Below are positions 9,155-17,421 of a stretch of 17,421 nucleotides of DNA, in pieces. How positions within the stretch are numbered: position 1 is the stretch's first letter; every line of letters starts with the position of its first letter. This DNA comes from Parachlorella kessleri (Eukaryota > Chlorophyta > Trebouxiophyceae > Chlorellales > Chlorellaceae), in the NCBI GenBank assembly GCA_001598975.1, contig BBXU01001150.1, forward strand, positions 1 to 17,421, written 5' to 3'. The notes below the pieces were generated by a model. The model had not been told where the DNA came from, searched no databases, and saw nothing but the letters and a program-made list of their open reading frames with translations. The position numbers and the translations under genes are program-made.

Positions 9155-12100
9155 ATGTCCAGCAGAGCTACTGATAAGCTGGCGGAGCCTGAAGAATTCA
9201 GCGATGACGAGGGACTAGACTTTTACCCTGCAACAGACCGCAAGCTTCGAGTCAATGGCAGGCACTTTGACTATTACAAGAGGGTCGCTGCTGGCAGGTG
9301 GGCTTCTTGGGCCCCGGGCTCACCCTGCTCTAAAGGTTCCTCACTACAAACCCACCAGGTACTCATATGAAACTTACACACCACCATGACGCACCTACGA
9401 CTGAAGAGAAGGCATTGTCTCCCTGAAGGCAGCGGCCCTCTTTCCTTTGCCTGCCGGTCTGCCATCCTTTGGGAAGGGTGGCTGTGACGTGGAGCGCCAT
9501 CACCACCTGCGTTGATATGGTGCGGGCTTTGCAGCAGCCCTCACCCCACAGACGATATATGGGCCCACAGGTTTTGTCCTCGGGGCCCTGCTGTACCAGT
9601 TCGTCAGCAACATAGCACTGCTCTCACTTAACCTGACTGCTGAATTGGTACTTGGATCTTGTGGTTTGTGGGCATAGTACATCCTGGCTTTTTGTTGGCC
9701 CCATTTGGGGGACTCACGGCAGCATGGTCAGGTGGCGGTACGCTGTTATGCTAGACTAGACTAGACTAACCTGACTGCTTCTTGCCACACTGGCCTCCCA
9801 CCTGGCCTAGGCTCCCCAGCTGTTGCCAGCTGCCCTGGATTAACAACAGCAAGCCAGGCCCCACTAACCTAGGTGCCGACCTGGCCGCAGGTATATACCG
9901 CTTTCCTGGTTCCCCTGGGGATAGCATTCACATATACAGACTGGGAGGCTCGGTCTTTCAGCTTTCTGGTGGCCTGCGACTTCGTCGGAAGTAAGGCGGC
10001 ATGAAAGCAAGGATGAGGTCGTGTAACGAAGCTTCAATGCTGGGTGGGATGCCGGTGGCGCATCTTGTGCAGTCCTGCCTGGGGACGGCCGACCGTTATC
10101 AGGACAGCTTTGCAGTACTTTTGACCTGTCGCCCTGCTCTATTCATGATCTTCTCAGGCACTGGCAGCCCTCTCTGCTCACCATCGGCCTTTGCTTGAAA
10201 GGCGATTCCCGTTTCAAGTCCGCCACAAGTCCCTGCCACACACACTGATGGGCCCTTCCACTTCCTCACCTGCAGACCTGGTCTACCTTTTGGACCTGCT
10301 GATGGGCTTTCACACAGGGTTTGTGTGCCTGTGGGACGCCCGCTGGGTGGCTATCACAGATGGCAGGCTGGTGGCCCGGTACTATGCACGCACCAGCGCT
10401 TTCTACATCAACGTTATTGCGTTCCTGCCGCTCGTTATCCAGGTAGGGCACGTTGCTATTGCCTTAGTTGGGCAGGGAGCCTAGTCCTGTGTGGCAGCTT
10501 TCCATGGTGTGTTTGGGCGTGTAGCAGGGATGTCAGCCCATCGCTGTTTGCTTGTACTGCACGTGGCCGCGTCAGTGCTGTGAGAGTTCCTGAAGCTGTC
10601 ATATCTGAACAGTTTCATGAAGCATGTTTCATCGATAAGGGGTTGGGGTCGACATGTGGGATGCTGTTGCAAGGTTTGAGGTCCACGGGATGCAAGCTAA
10701 TGCAGGCAGAAGCGGGGCTTTGTCTTGTGTGCAGGTGATAATCAGTGCCATTGGAGACGTAACTGCCCATGCGGTGCAGCTGATATACCTGCTGCGGCTG
10801 CTGCGGCTGCTGCGAGTCATCGTCATCATCCGGGTGAGTCACCACCAGGACCTCTGTAGCCTAGCCCAGCTGCCACAGAGGACATGTTGTTGTCAGTCCT
10901 GAGGCCACCAGCGAATTGCCAGGCTGTCCTTCCCTGCATAGCACAAAATATGAGTACCTTACCAAAGCTATGTGGTCCTTCGCCTAGGTGTGGGGTCATT
11001 CTGTGCTGAGCTCAGCTGCATGTGATGGCTGTTGCTGTGGACTGCTAGTCTGGTCTGCTCCCCGATGTTAAGGTTCCGCAATGCCTGTGGCCGGTCACCC
11101 ACATATCACACCCTCGGGTTGCAGGCTCAGCCAGGGGTGCTGCAAGGTAGGCCAGGCAGTCACTCCCCACTGCTCCCGGGGACGCCCCATCAGTCTTACT
11201 TTTCGTAATCAGTGGCACAGGGAGAGTGGGTTGGCTGGGCTGTGGACAGGCTTGCTGCACGGCATAAGGCTGGACCATGTAAGCCAAGGTCCCATGCCAT
11301 GCATCGCAGGCGCTGTCCCGGCCTGATGACAGGGGACCTCTGGGACGCTTCCTCCAAGGCCACATCAGCTCCACCACGCTGCTGGTTGTCAGCGCCCTGT
11401 TCAGCCTGCTGGTCCTGCTGAACCTGCTGGGGTGCGTGTGGTGGACCATTGCGGTGCTGGAGGGCATCGAGAACTCCTGGGCGGGGCAAGTAGGTACGCT
11501 GGGGTGGGGATGCGTTTCCCTTTGGCTTGTTGCTTCCCAGTCAGTCGGCCTACCCTGAGTGGCGGGTCCCACAACCAGGGTGTGTGTGAGGGAGCGTTGC
11601 TGGGCCTACGCATTAGAAAGACGCTCCTGCGCTACCAAAGAGCGAGGCTCTGCAGGCACAGGCGGCATCAGGTGGAATCACTGTATGTGCGTTGTTGGCT
11701 CTGAGCGTGCGCCGGTGCACCCCAATAGTGGCACTGAATGCGCTGCAGTCAAGTATAACGACCCGGCAACATCCAATGACGTGACTCGCTACCTCATCTC
11801 AGTCTACTTTTGCATGACCACCATGACAACAATAGGTGAGCTACAGTACCGGGATCTGAAGTTTCAGCTGCCCTGTGAAGTTCCTTGCATGGTGTCGTCT
11901 CCCGTAACCCTTGTCGGGTATGCCTCCACCGTGCTGGACTGTACATTGCACTGGCAGAGTTGCTTCCCTCAAGTCTCAACCACACCACCTTGTCTCGCAC
12001 ATAGCAGTCTGACCAGCACGGGTCCCATGGGTTGCTCAAGGGCTGCATGAGCCAATCAGCGAAGACCCTGCCTCGCACCTGCTTGCCACATCATGGGAGC

Positions 12101-15100
12101 ACTTTGATGAGCTGCACAGTGAGCAAGTGGCCCTTCTGGTCAGGTTCATTGCTAAGATATTGCTTGGTATGCGGACGCTTTTTCTGCGTGCTGTTCTAGG
12201 TGCCCTGACTTCTCGGTTTGTACATGCAGGATATGGTGACATCACCCCTTACACCAACTGGGAGATGCTAGTTGCCCTGCTCTACATGCTCATTGGCGTT
12301 GGATACTTTGCCTTTCTTATCAGGTCAGTAACTATCCCGCCGGCTCTCACGTTGAGTTACCTGGGGGTGACACCCAGTGCCTCTCCGAGCCATTCCCCGC
12401 TCGTGCTGTCCCTGCGGGCCCTCCCGCTGTGCCGTGGCATGGCCGCTGTGGTTCAGCAGCGGTTGGGGCCTTGCACACTGCAGCTACCCATCACAGGGTA
12501 GCCTAGCCAATAGGTTACCGCACACACCTCCTCCCACTCAGCACCACCACCCCCCCACACATACGCCCCCACCTCACTCTACCCCACTCCACCCCACACA
12601 TACGCCCCCGCCTCACCCCACCACACCCAACATTGTCAGTGTCTCACCCTGTGTCACAAGCGTGCAGCGTGGTGGCGGAGGTGCTGTCCAACGACGCGGC
12701 CAGCGAGGCGCTCAAAAACAAGATGGTTGCCCTGGACCGGTGGATGACTGGGCGGGAGCTGCCCCGCCGCCTGCAGCAGCACCTGCGCTCCTACTTCCTC
12801 CACAAGTGGCTCCAGGCCTCGGGTGCGTGCGTGTGTATGTGCACCTGTGTCTGTCTGTCTGTCTGACTGTCTGACTGTTTCGGGATGTGACCTGATGGCT
12901 CCCTGCTCCCTGCGCCTCCTACTTCCTCCACAAGTGGCTCCAGGCCTTAGGTGCGTGCTATGTGCGTGTGTGGCTGGGGATGTGATGGGTTGATTCCCAC
13001 CTCCCTACACTCTGCTTCCTCCACTGTTTCTCCCTCATGTGTGGCTTCCAACCTCGGTGGGTGGTCAGCTTGGTTGGTGTGGGGTTGGTAGAGGCCTGGG
13101 TGTCGCTTGGGCTTCGATGGGGCCTTCCAAGAGGACCGCAGGCCACTGCCGCCTCGGGGTGTTACTGCCACGCCACGTGAGGTCTGGCGTGAGATACGGG
13201 GGCTGGCAGCTTGCTACCACAAGCCGCTCCGGCTTGCCAGCTTTCGCCCACTGGGCCAGCCCTGCTGTGCGTTCCGCCCATGCAGAGACAGAGGATGCCC
13301 AGTTCTACGCCCAGCTTAGTTCCAAGCTCAAGGCCAAAGTGCGGCTCCAGCTGCAGAGCCGCTCATCTTTGGACTGCCCCATCTTTGGCCAGCTGTCTAC
13401 CAAGGCCCGAAGTGTGCTGACTGTGAGTTGGTTGTGTCAAGCTCTTACAGCAGGCGCCCCACCGCATCTATCCTGGCCGCAACTATCAAGACGGCAAGCC
13501 CAGCAGCAAAAGCGTGCCAGAGGGCCGGGCAACATGTTGCATGAGCACCACGGCTGCTATATGCGGCCTGTGCTCGCTGGTCTGAGGCAGGGATCAGCTC
13601 AGCGCAGGGGCCAGGTAATAGCTTGGGGGTGCAACCTTTCCTGCTGGGGAAACCCAAAGCGCCTTTTAAGGACCTTCCAAGGGCTCTTGGGGTTGCAGGA
13701 AGGGAGAGGACCTCCATCGCCTTGGACGGAGTTTACATCCCAGCCAATTAACCGGTTGGCGTGCACATTTTTGCCACGTCAGGGTTTAGGTAAGGGTTAC
13801 CCTGCCTTGCAGGACATCTTCCGGAGGCTGGCGGTGCCCGTGACTGTCTTCCCGGGCAGCATTTTGTACAGCAAGGGCGAGGAGGCTCGGCATATGTATG
13901 TCCTGGATGAGGGTAAGCATTGCCAGCACAAGGTGCATACATGCTGGTCCCACATACCCTGCTGGTCGTACGTTGGGCCGTGCCCCACGCGCTCGTCTCA
14001 CAGCGGGGTGCTAGCCAAGCTCTGATGAGTTCCCCTCTGGCACGGCGATGCATGAGCGCGTGCAGCTGCCACTGGCCATATACGGATATGTGATCAATGC
14101 CCTTAATCATCAGCGGAGCACCCTTGCTGGCCCTCAGCAGTGACTGGTAGTGCGTGGCCTTGTAATGCTGGCCTGGGTGTCCTGTGGGTGCCTCCGCCAT
14201 TCAAGGTATGTCTGCCTCTGCGTGGTCGGTGCCAAGGTACTGTTGTTAGTAGGGATGGCAGGCAGTGCGAACAGGAGTGAGAGCGAAGTTTACCAACATG
14301 GCTGGATGCACAAGTGCTCCCGAGCCTTGCAAAGTATGGTTGCACTGCATATGGCATCGACAGCTCTTGCATGGCTCCTCCTGCTGCACAGGGGAGATGG
14401 CCTCCGGTGCCTGGCGCCCTCCGCAGTTTCTGGTACTGCGCCGTGCATGGCCTTGATTGCTGGCCTGGGTTTTCTAAATGACTATGCCTATAAGTCATCG
14501 GATGTTGCGTGGCTCCCTCCTGCCGCAGGAGAGATGGCGTCCAGTGCCTGGCAGGACCTGCCAGAAGCTGAATTTGACGGCCCAGCGGTGATCGGCTGGG
14601 CAGGGCTGTTTGCCGAGGATTGCACAGAGCTAGCCCACCACTACCAGACGGTCACGGCCCTGACGGCCTGCCATCTGTGGCAAGTGGGCATCGGTGATGT
14701 GGCACAGAGATTGAAGGAGCGCCATGCGGACGTACTGCTTGAGCTGGGGAGCCTGTACTGCCGGGTAGGGTTGTCTGTAGCACTGCATGGGAGTTGACTG
14801 GGAATGAGTGTGAGAGCCCATGCGGACGTACTGCTGGAGCTGGGGAGCCTGTACTGCCGGGTAGGGTTGTCTGGGAGCCTGTACTGCCGGGTAGGGTTGG
14901 CTGGGAGGCTGTACTGCCGGGTAGGGTTGGCTGGGAGGCTGTACTGCCGGGTAGGGTCGGCTGGGAGGCTGTACTGCCGGGTAGGGTCGGCTGGGAGGCT
15001 GTACTGCCGGGTAGGGTCGGCTGGGGAGCCTGTACTGCCGGGTAGGGTTGTCTGGGAGCCTGTACTGCCGGGTAGGGTTGGCTGGGAGGCTGTACTGCCG

Positions 15101-16317
15101 GGTAGGGTCGGCTGGGAGGCTGTACTGCCGGGTAGGATTGCCTGGGCATGCTTACTCACATCGCCACGTGGGAGCTTCCTGGGATGCTGCAATGGGGTTC
15201 TGCTGCCGGTCTGCTAGGGTCTGGAGGCTGTACTGCCCTGGTGAGTGCCCGGCTCTACCAAAATATGGTCTGGTATGGTTTCACTGTAACGCTGGACGTC
15301 TGCGAACTTGCCTGCAGCTGGGTATAGGGCTGCTGCGGGTAGCGTTGCCCTATCTGTGTTTCGCTTGTGTAATAGTAAGTGGGGCAGAGCCTGCCAGGTG
15401 AGGGGTGTCACTATCCAGGCTTTCCCTTGGGTCTTGCGCATGACACCTGCTGCGTGTGTGATAGCAGCGGGGGCAGTATGGTGCCCACTGAGCTAGTCAG
15501 CTGCATGTCTGCCTTGAAGCTACCATGGAAGATGTTGCCCACATTGCGGAGCCAACATGGTGCCCTGCATCGCTGCTGCTGCTGCTTGCAGCGCATTGAG
15601 AGGTTGGTGCAGCAGGGCAAGGAGCAGGGCTGGGATGGACCCCGGGCCGTTGCACGGCAGCGCCTCGCGATTGGCAGGCTGGAGAACCTCTTGGACAAGC
15701 TGAGAGGGGTGGTAGCCACATACGAGGTTGCTGCAACCGAGCAGGAGCAGCAGCAGCGGGAGGAGGTGGCGGCTGGGCTGTGGGAGGAGACGGAGCGGGA
15801 AGGACAGATGCTGGTTGGCAGCTCCGCGGGCAGCGTCGTCAGTACCGCCGGCAATACCGTGGACCATGTAGTACTGCGGCTGGACGGCAAGGACCCGGCT
15901 GCCAGCGGTGACCTGGGGCTGGAAACCAAGGCAGGCCAGCAGCCCTGGGCGGATGTTGAAGCAGCAAGGGCGACCACCCCTGAGCGGTTACCAGCAGCAG
16001 CGGCACCAGCAGCCCCTGCCAGCAAGCCGCAACTGGGAAGCAGCAGGGGCAACAGCAGGGCCGGTAGCGGTGTGTTGACAGCAGCTGCCAGCCTGGAGGC
16101 GGGTAGCCGTGGTGACCTGGCAAAGCGTGCTAAGCAGGGGAGTGGTGGGCAACGAGGGTCCCTTGCTGGGCGCCGGCGCTCGCGCCTGCCGCCTGCTGCG
16201 TACAGCCTGCTGAGGAGCATGGAGCTACATGATGTGCTGCATGCGACCGACGGGAGCAGCCTAGAGATGGGGGACTTGCAGCGGGCAGGTGAGAGCAAGA
16301 GGGCGAATGGCAGCTAA
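9155..16317 (+). CDS. Six-TM voltage-gated-type K+ channel with C-linker and cyclic-nucleotide-binding-like domain
   Basis: Proposed exons are 9155-9297, 9429-9519, 9891-9990, 10276-10442, 10735-10833, 11310-11493, 11749-11835, 12230-12323, 12668-12822, 13286-13422, 13813-13912, 14529-14764 and 15592-16317. Phases agree at every junction and give 772 residues. Architecture: soluble N-terminus with an HCN-like H-P-x7-W motif (60-69); S1 69-91; S2 101-124; S3 153-172; S4 185-204 with Arg at 188, 191, 194, 200 and 204; S5 220-245; pore helix and filter TTIGYGD at 288-294; S6 302-325; C-linker 325-420; CNBD-like beta-roll 420-520; then a charged, probably coiled-coil stretch (532-605) and an Ala/Gly/Ser-rich tail. 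GYGD predicts K+ selectivity in the HCN/EAG/plant Shaker superfamily at a cell membrane. The phosphate-binding cassette is degenerate. Weak points are exon 2, the exon 6/7 junction (donor at 11490 or 11494), a possible exon missed in 13913-14528, and a possible donor at 16288 that could extend the C-terminus. Confidence 0.85.
9516..9677 (+). other. Hydrophobic open frame inside intron 2 of the channel gene
   Basis: A frame free of stops runs from just after TGA (9513-9515) to TAG (9675-9677). It includes the hydrophobic stretch GFVLGALLYQFVSNIALLSL. It overlaps the end of proposed exon 2 in another frame. It lacks the channel family's S1 features, so I treat it as intron, but an alternative exon cannot be excluded. 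Confidence 0.2.
9707..9776 (+). repeat. Dispersed repeat, copy 2 (partner at 187-252), with TAGAC microsatellite
   Basis: The core gggggactcacggcagcatg followed by gtcaggtgg matches the copy at 187-219. The copy ends in a small array of TAGAC units (about 9751-9768) and aacctgact. It lies in intron 2 of the channel gene. Confidence 0.55.
12553..12635 (+). repeat. C-rich tandem repeat in intron 8 of the channel gene
   Basis: Two copies of a 25-bp unit starting ccccacacatacgccccc lie at 12553 and 12592 (offset 39) with one mismatch, joined by more ccccac-type sequence. This purine-poor tract ends about 30 bp before the exon 9 acceptor and may act as an extended polypyrimidine tract. Confidence 0.75.
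12784..13025 (+). repeat. Tandem duplication of the exon 9 end with its splice donor
   Basis: The last 35 or so bases of exon 9 plus its donor (12784-12835) recur at 12911-12957, offset 128 in most of the unit, with an inserted C and few substitutions. The copy keeps ctacttcctccacaagtggc, then tccaggcctt and donor GTGCGTGC. A weaker third unit is visible near 12976-13025 (gggatgtga ... cttcctcca). A CTGT microsatellite (about 12845-12879) sits between copies 1 and 2. Copy 2 lies in intron 9 and has no obvious acceptor of its own, so it is probably not a normal exon. Confidence 0.75.
14384..14570 (+). repeat. Partial duplication of the exon 12 start with its acceptor
   Basis: Sequence at about 14382-14436 (tggctcctcctgctgcacag, then gggagatggcctccggtgcc) resembles the true acceptor and exon start at 14512-14565 (tggctccctcctgccgcag, then gagagatggcgtccagtgcc). 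The copies are about 130 bp apart and clearly diverged. The upstream copy retains a usable CACAG acceptor but would enter exon 12 sequence only as a decoy. Confidence 0.6.
14725..14871 (+). repeat. 96-bp-offset duplication of the exon 12 end
   Basis: The last 40 bases of exon 12 and its donor (14725-14775, beginning catgcggacgtactgct) recur at 14821-14871 with one substitution (ttgagc to tggagc). Copy 2 still ends CTGTACTGCCGG followed by GTAGGG. It is the first unit of the minisatellite that follows. Confidence 0.85.
14844..15141 (+). repeat. 30-bp minisatellite of ten units, each carrying the exon 12 splice donor
   Basis: Units share ctgtactgccgggtagg and start at 14849, 14879, 14909, 14939, 14969, 14999, 15030, 15060, 15090 and 15120. 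The period is 30 bp with one 31-bp step; variants differ at ttg/tcg, gcc/ggc and tct/gct. The parental sequence is the end of exon 12 at 14753. A degenerate further copy at 15222-15246 has changed the donor to GTGAGT. The units lie in intron 12. The period is a multiple of three, so long open frames appear on both strands; these are by-products. Confidence 0.92.
15368..15372 (+). terminator. TGTAA inside the last intron of the channel gene
   Basis: An algal-type poly(A) signal sequence lies in intron 12, between the minisatellite and exon 13. Use of it would give a transcript lacking the coiled-coil tail. I saw no TGTAA on the plus strand after the stop at 16317 within the window. Chance occurrence is quite possible. 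Confidence 0.15.
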
Positions 16318-17421
16318 GGGACAGCCGGCCGGGAGTGGGGTTGTCAGGCTTGAAGCCTTATGTGTGTCATTATAGCTGGGGTATCAGGCTTGGAAAGCTG
16401 ATGTCTGTGGTTTTCGCTCGCGTGCTGAGCAACCAGGTACCTTGCCCTGCTCTCTCTGTTAACTCGTCAGCCAAACATAATGTGTATGGTTATTGATTGG
16501 CTGGTTCTCTACTGTATCATTTTACTAGTTGATACAAAAAGCATTTGTGTTTTGCTGTAGTTTTGTTCCAGACTGTTGCTGCACGTCTGTATCAATGGCC
16601 TGCCTTATGGCATGCTGTACTCCTTTCGTACCTACCCTTTCCATAACATCACAAAGTCGGCAGGTGTGATTCCTGATGTCTGTATACAGAATCTCTTCCA
16701 ACTTGCAGTGGCCGAGCAACAGTCAATGCAAGTGGCATCCTGTCGGGCTCATCAAGCTGTTGCCCCAAGGGTTCCGAATACTGTGAGTCACTACTCCGGG
16801 AACCTCACTCATGCTATCCCTTGCAGCACCGTGAGTTAAAAGGGGGCCCCACGACTCCCAGATTGCACTATTTGTCACCATAGTAACCCTTCAAACCATG
16901 CAAGCTGCACTGCAAGCGTACCAATGGCGGGACAGTGACAACCCCACCGTGATTACACTCCTGCATCGAAGGGTTCCAACCTTGAACGCTGCTGCCTACC
17001 AGCAATATCCAATACAGAGCATAACCCCTTCCTGTCACGTGCATTTCCGTGTTAACTACAGAGTATAACTTCTTTAAACCCTATATTTATAAGCACAGCC
17101 CACGCCTAGTGGAGTCCAGGTACATACCTCTCCCACTAAGTTTCTAAGTGTGCACAGTTGTGTTACAGTTGTGTTACTGCCACTGTGCTTGTAGCTTGTC
17201 TCCCCTTCTATTTCTGTCTGCTTTCTGACGCAGCTGGCACCCGCCACACTGCTGTCCGACCCTTTCCTGTCACGTGCATTTCCATCTTAAAAACCCTGTC
17301 AGCCCAGTATACCCGTACCTCCTCTCTTATCAATTTACCTATAACCTAAAATAAAAAAGTGTTCTCGGCCTGCGCACGGGTGCGCATGGCCCAACGGAGT
17401 AGATGTTAGAAGCCGAACAGT
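16318..17421. other. Right flank: 3' UTR-like, AT-richer sequence without a recognised gene
   Basis: After the channel stop codon the composition becomes less GC-rich and no exon with family features or paired splice sites was found on either strand. An AATAAA lies at about 17350-17355 (plus). The first part should be the 3' UTR of the channel gene. A direct repeat (17031 and 17266) is listed separately. Confidence 0.4.
17031..17283 (+). repeat. Direct repeat pair containing CACGTG
   Basis: The 18-mer cctgtcacgtgcatttcc occurs exactly at 17031-17048 and 17266-17283, 235 bp apart. Related flanks (ccctt or cccttt before, tta after) extend the match slightly. The palindromic core CACGTG is a G-box-type site in plants. 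No gene is seen next to it within the window. Confidence 0.8.

Noticed and set aside
9516..9677. Hydrophobic frame as the S1 exon of the channel
   Set aside because: It lacks the H-P-x7-W pattern and does not join in phase. The 9429-9519 segment does both.
13039..14025. 328-codon plus-strand frame as a separate gene
   Set aside because: It contains channel exons 10 and 11 in frame. The rest is intron sequence that happens to be open. Kept only as an intron-retention finding.
14844..15141. CRISPR array
   Set aside because: The 30-bp units are directly adjacent without unique spacers, and the setting is a eukaryotic intron.
14641..15192. Repetitive proteins encoded on both strands of the minisatellite
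   Set aside because: A 30-bp period keeps several frames open automatically. There is no independent start, splice or codon evidence.
15411..16298. 295-codon open frame on the minus strand
   Set aside because: It is the antisense shadow of the GC-rich last exon of the channel gene. The composition is Ser/Pro/Arg/Ala without motifs.
16576..16839. 87-codon plus-strand frame after the channel gene
   Set aside because: There is no family signal, the region is AT-richer and UTR-like, and no splice partner was found.

Overview
The window looks like nuclear DNA of a green alga (chlorophyte). The protein-coding signal comes in short exons of 30 to 730 bp separated by GT-AG introns of roughly 150 to 800 bp. 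The exons are moderately GC-rich, the proteins match plastid-lineage and algal families, and TGTAA poly(A)-like signals follow two genes. No prokaryotic operon, tRNA, rRNA, CRISPR array or complete transposon was found. All exon models were built by hand from reading frame, splice sites and phase continuity; none was checked against transcripts.

Layout. Three genes lie head to tail on the minus strand: (A) an mTERF-family gene at 3555-502, possibly starting at 4109; (B) a small algal protein gene at 6380 to about 5300 with a conserved H-R-P-V-E-K motif; (C) a conserved plant/algal protein gene of unknown function with a probable plastid transit peptide at 8808-7375. A fourth gene, (D), runs on the plus strand at 9155-16317. 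It encodes a six-transmembrane potassium channel with a T-I-G-Y-G-D selectivity filter, an S4 arginine ladder, a C-linker and a cyclic-nucleotide-binding-like domain. Genes C and D are divergent and share a spacer of about 350 bp. The 13 exons proposed for D keep phase throughout and give 772 codons plus stop.

The most unusual signal is inside gene D. At three places an exon edge has been duplicated into the adjacent intron together with its splice site. These are the 3' end of exon 9 with its donor, the 5' end of exon 12 with its acceptor, and the 3' end of exon 12 with its donor. The last has expanded into a 30-bp minisatellite of ten units, each carrying a copy of the splice donor. The cyclic-nucleotide-binding-like domain also lacks the residues that normally hold the nucleotide phosphate, so the channel may not be ligand-gated in the usual way.

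The flanks (1-501, 4110-5299, 6381-7374, 16318-17421) hold no recognisable gene. They contain UTR-like sequence and a few short dispersed repeats. The genes have no obvious shared pathway; A and C are probably organellar proteins, and D is a membrane channel.
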